Source: Hexactinellida sp. DTS-2022 (taxonomy: Eukaryota; Porifera; Hexactinellida). Taken from it: DNA of 64,000 nucleotides. The notes beneath the pieces were generated by a model, which was given only the letters and a program-made list of their open reading frames with translations, was not told the origin of the DNA and did no database searches. The position numbers and the translations under genes were made by a program. This document shows, piece by piece, positions 57,826 through 64,000 of the stretch. The DNA lies in assembly GCA_028753945.1 (NCBI GenBank), contig JAPNXP010000001.1:6500501-6564500 (forward strand), written 5' to 3'. Position 1 is the stretch's first letter; each line of letters starts with the position of its first letter.

Positions 57826-58875
57826 ATGCTAGACATAGGAAATGTATTATTGTCGTATAGGAAGTCATATTTTGGGAGTCCAACGGTAATATTGGTTTAT
57901 CGAAAATATTTGTGGAATGTAAGTTATGCGTTGGGAGTCCAACGGTCATATTGGTTTATCGAAAATATTTGTGGAATGTAAGTTATACGATTTTCACAAC
58001 TTTCCATATATGGTAATATTGTTAAAATCTCGAGATTAGTTAGTTTTTATACATATGAAATTTATTATTGGCGAATTGGAAATGGGAATTCATATTTAGG
58101 GACTCAGTAGATCACATTGATTTGCCTAAGGCGTTTCCCCTTAGCCTATATTATTATTTTGGCACTCTCCACAGGAGGATTGCCCCGACCCTGTTTTGTA
58201 GTTTAGCTTATTCTTACCTATCAGATATCTGTCATTATGTTGTTTATTAAAAAATCTTGATAAGTTTCTTTCAAATCTATATTTAATCAATGTTGTCCAA
58301 TAAAATGTATTAAGTGGTGATGAGAAATGGATTTAGGACTACATATTCTGATAAAATTCAAAAAAATGTAATACTTTATACAATAATTTCCCAATAACTC
58401 TGCTGTTATTCAACAGACCGGCTAACTGGTTAATAAAATCTCTAATCGTTAACCGATGTCAGCAACGGTAACCGGTTAACCGAATCCAGCCTTGTTGTTT
58501 TTTAATAAACAACATAATGACAGATATCTGATAGGTAAGTATTAGCTAAACTGCAAAACAGGGTCGGGGCAATCCTCCTGTGGAGAGTGCCAAAATAATA
58601 ATATAGGCTAAGGGGAAACGCCTTAGGTAAATCAATGTGATCTACTGAGTCCCTAAATATGAATTCCCATTTCCCATTCGCCAATAATAAATTTCATATG
58701 TATAAAAACTAACTAATCTCGAGATTTTAACAATATTACCATATATGGAAAGGTGTGAGAATCGCATAACTTACATTACACAAATATTTTCGATAAACCA
58801 ATATTACCGTTGAACTCCCAAAATATGACTTCCTATACGACAATAATACATTTCCTGTGTCTAGCATTAGCGGAT
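57826..58875. repeat. Second palindrome of the composite
   Basis: 57826-58250 pairs with about 58498-58875 (TTTGCCTAAGGCGTTTCCCC in the left arm and its near-inverse in the right). The loop holds a GGTTAACC-rich fragment. The left arm has a 60-bp internal duplication (TGGGAGTCCAACGGT twice) that is absent from the right arm. Confidence 0.87.
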
Positions 58876-59344
58876 TACGGGATATCAATAAGTAACAATA
58901 CTGTTTTAGGCCTACGCTAATTTTACCGTAAACTAAGTTTACAGTCCCTGGCTGTGCATAGCAACTGTTTTGCATTTAGTTTTCAACTCGTAGACATCTG
59001 ATTTGTATTCTTCAACACTATGATTGTGTTGGAATAGAGGAGTGATAAGATTTGTTTCCCTATTGAGTCTGGCAGTTCCTTTGCATCCAAGGCGAAAAAT
59101 TGCACGCTTAAGATAAATATACTTATCCTGTTTTTTAGAACTGATAAATTTAAAGCCATCAGAAGTACAATATACTCTTTCAACTACCTTTTTGTAAGAA
59201 TTTAAAGTGTATTCCATCAGATAATGATGTCATTAATACCAAATAACCGTTTATACTAACATTTAGAAATAGAATGGAAGCCTGTTTGTTTATTGAAAAC
59301 AAAACAACAATTGAAAACAAATTGAATAGTTTTCCATTACAAAA

Positions 59345-59490
59345 CATTTGAAAAACTATTCTGACAAAGTCAAACCCCAATAAAATCTATTCTGACAAAG
59401 TCAAAACTCAATAAAAACCATTCTGACAAATGTCAGTGATGAAAATTCTGACAAATGACAACTTCAAAATTTGACAAATGTAGTTCCCCC
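59345..59490. repeat. Right end of the FLYWCH-MULE
   Basis: Inverse of the left-end sequence with two or three 31-bp units only, then AAATTTGACAAATGTAGTTC and the C6 tract. Confidence 0.82.
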
Positions 59491-59499
59491 CATCATTAT

Positions 59500-59668
59500 T
59501 CTACACGGGGCGCTTCATTTGTAGAATTTTCTGAGCTTTCACTTGTTAGAATAATTTTAGATACCACCTTAACTTGTTCGAATAATTTTAGATACCACCT
59601 TCCATTGTTAGAATAATTTTGTTTACTACCTTCACCTGTTAGAATAATTTAAAATCTATCTATCTATC
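59500..59668. repeat. Short tandem repeat next to the MULE
   Basis: Three or four copies of a roughly 33-bp unit TTAGAATAATTTTAGATACC with ACCTTNACNTGTTNGAATAA, then ATCT microsatellite. No gene. Confidence 0.7.
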
Positions 59669-60045
59669 TATTAAAAGCGCAATTGTTGTTTGTTTGTTTG
59701 TGTGTTTGTCCAGAATTAATTGGAAAGATTACGAGTCCTAAAAAGCTGAAATTTGTATACAGGGGTAATTTTGTACTGCGACAACGATCTATTAGTTTTT
59801 GAAGAGAAATATTCACATTTAAAGGTGACAAAATATGTTAGCCAATTAAATTCGAGGTGTGGATTAGCTAACTTATTCAATTAGTATAAATATACTGTGC
59901 ATAATGGAAAGATTTTCTCCGAGGCTGCAATTTGATTCATTGAATTTAAATTCATTTAACCAATTAATCATTTGTCAATTCTATTCCATGTTTTTATTTT
60001 AGTATTACGAGCCCTTCGGTCTCGGTCGCTTTGCGACCGATCCGT
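59669..60045 (-). repeat. CA-rich repeat plus four-hairpin module, inverted pair (left member)
   Basis: Reads, inverted, the same order as 61037-61418: four-hairpin end (ACGAGCCCTTCGGTCTCG at 60008), CATGGAATAGAATTGAC, GCCTCGGAGAAAAT, CTCGAATTTAATTGGC and the CA-rich body. The two form a roughly 350-bp inverted repeat about 1 kb apart. Confidence 0.8.
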
Positions 60046-60189
60046 AACTAGTTGAATGAAATATATCGAACAATTATTAACAAGTTAATAACAAAACTTG
60101 TCTCATTTAGGCCGATACAAATACTGATCAACTACCAAAATTGCTTTTCATACGGGTTTATTGAAATTATATAATTTATGTTAATTAAT

Positions 60190-60310
60190 TGTCACGAAAA
60201 GTCCGTGTCACGAAATGTCCAGTCACGATAAGTCCATGTCACGAAATGTCTTGTCACGAAGTGTCCATCACGAAATGTCTTGTAGCGAAAAGTCCTGTCA
60301 CGAAAAGTCT
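60190..60310. repeat. GTCACGAAATGTC minisatellite
   Basis: About nine imperfect copies of a 14-15-bp unit (GTCACGAAATGTCC). The following 60310-60600 resembles the outer part of the palindrome at 55.6-56.2 kb. Confidence 0.85.
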
Positions 60311-61036
60311 GTAACCCAGTTTTTGAGTTATGGCTCATTTTAAGAAATATGCATTTCCTTGGCAACCGAGGAATGTGTCAACATTCCATTTATAATTTCG
60401 ATATATTTCATTCAACTAGTTACGGACATCCTCATGTTCCAATTTTGAACATTTATAACGCGTTTAACTATGTTAAAAGCAGGCTATAAAAACACGATAA
60501 TTCCAACGAAAAATAGCGATTACGTAATCAAATGGTGATATATCACAATTCTAAAGGGTGTCATGTATGCCTTGATATCATGTTCCTAACTTCCTATACA
60601 ATTATAATGCATTTCTCAGGTCTGTCAATACTAGCTATTGAAATAAAGATATGTCAGCTAATAATCAATGGCCTTTAAGTAATCCAAGGTCCAGCAAAAT
60701 CTACTCAGTAGTAAGGCCTTATATAACGAAGGTCACGACTGTGCATAATAGAAAGATTTTCTGAGGCTGCAATTTGATTGATTGAAAATAAATTCATCTA
60801 ACCAATCAATAATTTGTCTACTCTATTCTATAGCATGTTTTTCTTTTAGTATTATTTGGATTCGAGCTATCCTTATCGTGTAACTGAAATTTATTGAGCT
60901 ACTTATGGGAGGATTTGAATTTCCCAAACAAATTACAATGTGTGGCATTTTATTAATTAAGGGGACTTTATGAGGAATATATTTAATTAATACACCACAA
61001 AGATGTATAATTCTAAATGATTTGTTTCAAGGCGTA

Positions 61037-61418
61037 GTAAGGTCGCGGAGCGGCCGTCAATTGAGGCGTGAAGCGCCGAACGGTCGCAAAGCGACCGAGA
61101 CCGAAGGGCTCGTAATACTAAAATAAAAACATGGAATAGAATTGACAAATGATTAATTGGTTAAATGAATTTAAATTCAATGAATCAAATTGCAGCCTCG
61201 GAGAAAATCTTTCCATTATGCACAGTATATTTATACTAATTGAATAAGTTAGCTAATCCACACCTCGAATTTAATTGGCTAACATATTTTGTCACCTTTA
61301 AATGTGAATATTTCTCTTCAAAAACTAATAGATCGTTGTCGCAGTACAAAATTACCCCTGTATACAAATTTCAGCTTTTTAGGACTCGTAATCTTTCCAA
61401 TTAATTCTGGACAAACCA
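61037..61418 (+). repeat. Four-hairpin module plus CA-rich repeat, inverted pair (right member)
   Basis: Module at 61040-61113 with stems GGTCGCGGAGCGGCC, GGCGTGAAGCGCC, GGTCGCAAAGCGACC and CGAGACCGAAGGGCTCG, then the body to GGACAAAC. The second stem differs from the 3.5-kb copy by a paired T:A to C:G change. Confidence 0.85.
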
Positions 61419-61426
61419 GGCTTTCA

Positions 61427-61601
61427 TCCAGGCATAATTTCCCCCGCTCCTAGATTTAGTTTGAGCTCGCTCACACGCGCCTAAATTACTCATTTTGTAT
61501 TACGTCTATGGAAGCATCTATCGATTTATCGCGCGCCTAAAAATGTTTCTTTCCAAATTCACCCGCCTCCAGGCGCGCTGCATACGCCTGGATGAAACCC
61601 T
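61427..61601. mobile_element. hAT-like MITE
   Basis: Ends CAGGCTTTCATCCAGGC and GCCTGGATGAAACCCTG, with GCGCGC/CGCGCGCC motifs inside. Flanks differ (GGACAAAC versus TAACTTCC), so the duplication is lost or the locus is rearranged. Confidence 0.7.
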
Positions 61602-61760
61602 GTAACTTCCTATACAATTATAATGCATTTCTCAGGTCTGTCATTACTAGCTATTGAGATAAAGATATGTCAGCTAATAATCAATGGCCTTTAAGTAATC
61701 CATGGTTCGGAGTAGTAGTTAGGCCTTATATAACGAAGGTCACGGCACAGTCTATTTATA
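61602..61760. repeat. Direct repeat of 60590-60730
   Basis: CTTCCTATACAATTATAATG, AAAGATATGTCAGCTAATAA and AGGCCTTATATAACGAAGGT are shared in the same order and strand. Confidence 0.8.
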
Positions 61761-61849
61761 CTAATTGAAAAAGTTAGCTGATCCATACTAACAAACCCTT
61801 GAATTTAATTGGCTAAGATATTTTGTCACCTTCAAATGTAAATATTTCT

Positions 61850-62005
61850 CCTCAAAAACCAATAGATCGTTGTCGCTGTACAAAATTACCCTTGTATACA
61901 AATTTTTAGCTTTCTGGGGCTCGTAGTCTATCCAATTAATTCTGGACAAACAAACAAACAAACAAACAAACGAACACACAACAATTGCGCTATTAATATT
62001 TAGAT
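61850..62005 (+). repeat. CA-rich interspersed repeat, copy
   Basis: CCAATAGATCGTTGTCGCTG body, GGACAAACAAACAAAC microsatellite, CGCTATTAATATTTAGAT tail. Confidence 0.8.
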
Positions 62006-62185
62006 TTGGATTCGAGCTATCCTTATCGTGCAACTAAAATTTATTGAGCAACTAATGGGAGTATTTGAATTTCCCAAACATATTACAATGTGTAGCATTT
62101 TATTAAGGGGACTTTATGAGGAATATATTTAATTAATACACCACAAAGATGTATAATTCTAAATGATTAGTTTCAAGGCGTAGTA

Positions 62186-62260
62186 AGGCCGCGCAGCGGC
62201 CATCAATTGAGGCGTGAAGTGCCGAACCGTCGCAATGCGACCGAGACCGAAGGGCTCGTA
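62186..62260 (+). repeat. Four-hairpin module, copy 7
   Basis: GGCCGCGCAGCGGCC, GGCGTGAAGTGCC (one G:T wobble), CGTCGCAATGCGACC, CGAGACCGAAGGGCTCG. Followed by the CGATTGTTGTATG microsatellite start also seen at 2338. Confidence 0.85.
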
Positions 62261-62427
62261 TTATTAAATCTCGATTGTTGTATGTGTGTTTGTTTGTTTG
62301 TTTGTTAGTCCGGATTGTATTAAAGTGATGGGGAATAGAAACCGCATTTATATATTAGATATAAACTAACTTTTAAATTTTATAATAAGTAAACAAGTAT
62401 GATGATTTCGAATTTCTCATTTATATA

Positions 62428-62905
62428 CAGTACCCGGACAATAGTATTCGACCACCCAACATTTTACCATTGAAAATAGTACTATAGTAGGTCTAATACT
62501 ATTGTTCAATGTAATAAATCTTTATGACATACTGCTATTTTGATTTCAGATTCGTATTCTACGCATTCGAATTACCCATTGTAGATGCTTCCAATTGATT
62601 ACATATTAATTCGGTTGAAAATTATCATCAAATGGCAACATGTGCCACCAGTTCCCATCTCTCCCATAGTGGCAATTTGGGAAAAGTGGTGCATATTGGC
62701 ACAGGAAGATAATTTTTACCAAATCAAAAAGGGATTGAATTGAAAGCTCCTACAATTGTTAATTCGAATGTGCAGAATACGAATATGTAATCGAAATAGC
62801 AATATCTCATGTAATTGTAAAACACCATCTTCCATAGTTAACCCCACTATAGTACTATTTTCAATGGGAAATGTTGGGTGGTCGAATACTTTTGTCCGGG
62901 TAGTG
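62428..62905. mobile_element. Tc1/mariner-like MITE with 65-bp inverted repeats
   Basis: 478 bp, ends CAGTACCCGGACAATAGTAT and the inverse of CACTACCCGGACAAAAGTAT, flanked by TA. The CCCGGACAAAAGTATTCG end is characteristic of Tc1/mariner elements. No transposase remains inside. Confidence 0.88.
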
Positions 62906-63013
62906 TATTTCTAATATGAAAAACAAATTATAAATATGGAAATTTTATAAAGGGATCTATATAACGTCCCTTTCTACCATTTTCCATGGCAAAAAGGGTG
63001 AGGACTGAGGAGT

Positions 63014-63090
63014 AAGGCCGCATAGCGGCCGTTAACTTGAGGTGCGTAGCATCGATCTGTTGCAAAGCGACCGAGACCGGAGGGCTCGTA
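63014..63090 (+). repeat. Four-hairpin module, copy 8
   Basis: GGCCGCATAGCGGCC, GGTGCGTAGCATC (wobble), GTTGCAAAGCGAC, CGAGACCGGAGGGCTCG. Confidence 0.82.
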
Positions 63091-63181
63091 GTATATATGT
63101 ATATATTAAACTTTTTATATAGCAACACTTTGATAGTTTCGTTAGTTATTTCCTTTTTCATTCTATTAATGATGGAAGATA

Positions 63182-63355
63182 CAGTGGAAGCCGCTTAATC
63201 GGGAGACGGTTAATCGGGAAATTCGGTTATTCGGGACGAAGCTTTGGAAACCAATTCGTATCAAATAGTATAAAGTATATCGGTTAATCGGGAGAACCGG
63301 ATAAACGGGACTAAATTCCTACTCCCGAGGCGTCCCGATTAAGCGGCTTCCACTG
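63182..63355. mobile_element. TA-flanked MITE (CAGTGGAAGCCGC ends)
   Basis: 174 bp, ends CAGTGGAAGCCGCTTAATCG and CGATTAAGCGGCTTCCACTG, flanked by TA, with internal GGTTAATCGGGA repeats. Pogo/Tigger-like. Confidence 0.9.
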
Positions 63356-64000
63356 TAGTAGCTTTAGTGCATCTAGACTTCTAGATTTATTTGTTATTGA
63401 AAGTAACATTTGATTTTTTGACTCTTTTTGGGCCCGCGGCCTGTGGAAAATGGCCCGCAGCCCGTGATTTACAATAAATCCCGCACGGTTCGCACTGTTT
63501 TGACAGAAATTCCCCCCCCCCCTTGTAAACTTTTCCCCTCCCCCCACGGTTTACATTGACTTGTCATTCTAAGTGAAGCCTATCAAGGTCTTGTTGACTT
63601 AAATGCGAAAGAAGGTCTACAATGACTTGTCATACTAAGTGAATCCTATCAAGGTCTTGTTGAGTCATTGTACTTAATTAAGTCTTAAGTATTATTAATT
63701 AAAAAGTTATATAATTATAAGTTATTACCCTCCAATGCCCAGGAATGTGAAAGTAAACCGGAATTTAATTCACTTTCAATTCAAATTGAAAGTGAAATGG
63801 GATTTTCTATTTATACCTTCTACCCCTAGCATCCGGGGGTTTTAATGATTAAATATTTTAATTTATTACGTTTGTGGAATGTGGATGCAAATATACTTGA
63901 ATTATCTATGATAGTTTGTTTACAATTTATTTCTATAAATATCTAAATATTATTTTTTAACCTCGATTGCTGTTTATTTGTTTGTTTTGCCGGATTGTAT
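63356..64000. other. Window end: AT-rich DNA with short duplications
   Basis: A C-tract patch is at 63511-63545. A roughly 70-bp direct duplication (TGACTTGTCATNCTAAGTGA, TATCAAGGTCTTGTTGA) is at about 63558-63665. A CACTTTCAATTCAAATTGAAAGTG palindrome is near 63770. The last 40 bases start another TTTG-microsatellite repeat. No gene. Confidence 0.55.

Larger units (their letters stand above)
55269..58949. mobile_element. Palindrome-rich hAT-like composite inserted in the MULE gene
   Basis: Flanked by the 8-bp duplication GGCTGTGC (55261-55268 and 58950-58957). Left end CAGGGACTTC with ACTGTAAACTT, right end AAGTTTACAGTCCCT. After removing the 56283-57643 insert, 55370-55905 and 55906-57830 form a giant palindrome with about 540-bp arms. 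A second one pairs 57826-58250 with about 58498-58875. No transposase is encoded; open frames inside are mirrored copies of non-coding arm sequence. Confidence 0.88.
53938..59217 (-). pseudogene. FLYWCH-MULE transposase, split by two insertions
   Basis: Minus-strand gene. 59217 to about 58950 encodes a FLYWCH-like zinc finger (VYCTSDGFKFISSKKQ, FRLGCKGTARL, HNH). About 55260-54640 encodes the MULE catalytic domain: DGTFYTVPIQFAQLW with the first Asp, SDWEIAP, YGCWFHYTQCIWR. 54290-53938 encodes the C-terminal part, ending in TCPICRTQIEDSF. Removing 55269-58949 with one 8-bp duplication joins AMHSQ to DNLRQVFDET in frame. Removing 54291-54632 with one 6-bp duplication joins MTIPF to LPASLINP in frame. 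One independent lesion remains: a 1-nt shift near 55070-55090 between TSFGKFSN and CGTDTAAIFF. Family function is cut-and-paste transposition; this copy is dead. Confidence 0.9.
53139..59490 (-). mobile_element. FLYWCH-type MULE transposon
   Basis: Ends are GGGGGGACCTGCATTTGTCA at the left and the inverted form (about 59490) at the right. The inverted repeats share TTGAAGTTGTCATTTGT, TTTTCATCACTG and the GACTTTGTCAGAAT satellite. The element carries a FLYWCH-MULE gene on the minus strand and has been interrupted by two later insertions. No convincing 9-bp duplication was found, so the outer boundaries are approximate. The original length without inserts is about 2.3 kb. Confidence 0.85.

Noticed and set aside
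57573-58250. Open frames of 77 and 60 codons that recur at 55378 and 58502
   Set aside because: Repeated because they lie in mirrored palindrome arms. They lack codon constraint and any domain.
53139-59490. 9-bp target duplication for the FLYWCH-MULE
   Set aside because: Flanks at the two ends share only ATC-like bases. No duplication long enough to trust was found, so boundaries are approximate.

Overview
The window looks like nuclear DNA from an invertebrate animal. It is AT-rich, has GT-AG introns, holds two animal-type housekeeping genes and is packed with eukaryotic DNA transposons. MSH2 and GGPS1 are too conserved to name the species. Only three kinds of host sequence are clear: the last two exons of MSH2 (952-1356 and 4169-4504, plus strand), a complete intronless GGPS1-type prenyl synthase (46424-47320, minus strand), and short AT-rich spacers. 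Almost everything else is mobile or repetitive DNA.

Region 1, 1-4620: MSH2 3' end. Its 2.8-kb intron is filled with a Helitron/pearl-like repeat family, a 145-bp tandem array and a TA-flanked MITE. Region 2, 4621-26532: a nested stack of transposons that begins 117 bp after the MSH2 stop. The outer element (4629-26524, 8-bp target duplication GTTACAAC) carries a THAP/P-element-type transposase pseudogene. It has been hit by a second, apparently intact P-like element (4986-9074, perfect 71-bp inverted repeats), by a MULE/NOF-like element with about 420-bp inverted repeats and a 9-bp duplication (11182-17224), by a Ginger-like integrase element with a 4-bp duplication (19266-26019), and by small MITEs. 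Region 3, 26533-31890: a frameshifted second copy of the NOF-like gene that lacks the OTU domain. Region 4, 31890-46400: Helitron-like repeats, a 10-bp-TSD foldback, a tandem hairpin satellite (35.1-39.7 kb), a 3.2-kb foldback with about 0.9-kb arms, and hAT-type elements. Region 5, 46424-47320: GGPS1. Region 6, 47599-52400: another long foldback. Region 7, 53139-59490: a FLYWCH-MULE transposon with a 31-bp satellite in one end, interrupted by a palindromic hAT-like composite and a 6-bp-TSD MITE. Region 8, 59500-64000: more Helitron-like repeats and MITEs.

Several insertions can be proved from the sequence alone, because removing the insert plus one copy of its target duplication restores the reading frame of the gene it broke. 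The most unusual protein-level observation is that the integrase (Ginger-like) and the MULE/NOF-like transposons, which are unrelated superfamilies, both end in a similar OTU-type cysteine protease domain. The most unusual DNA-level observations are an 8-copy structured repeat in which base changes preserve four hairpins, and five copies of a hairpin with up to 52-bp arms in a tandem array.
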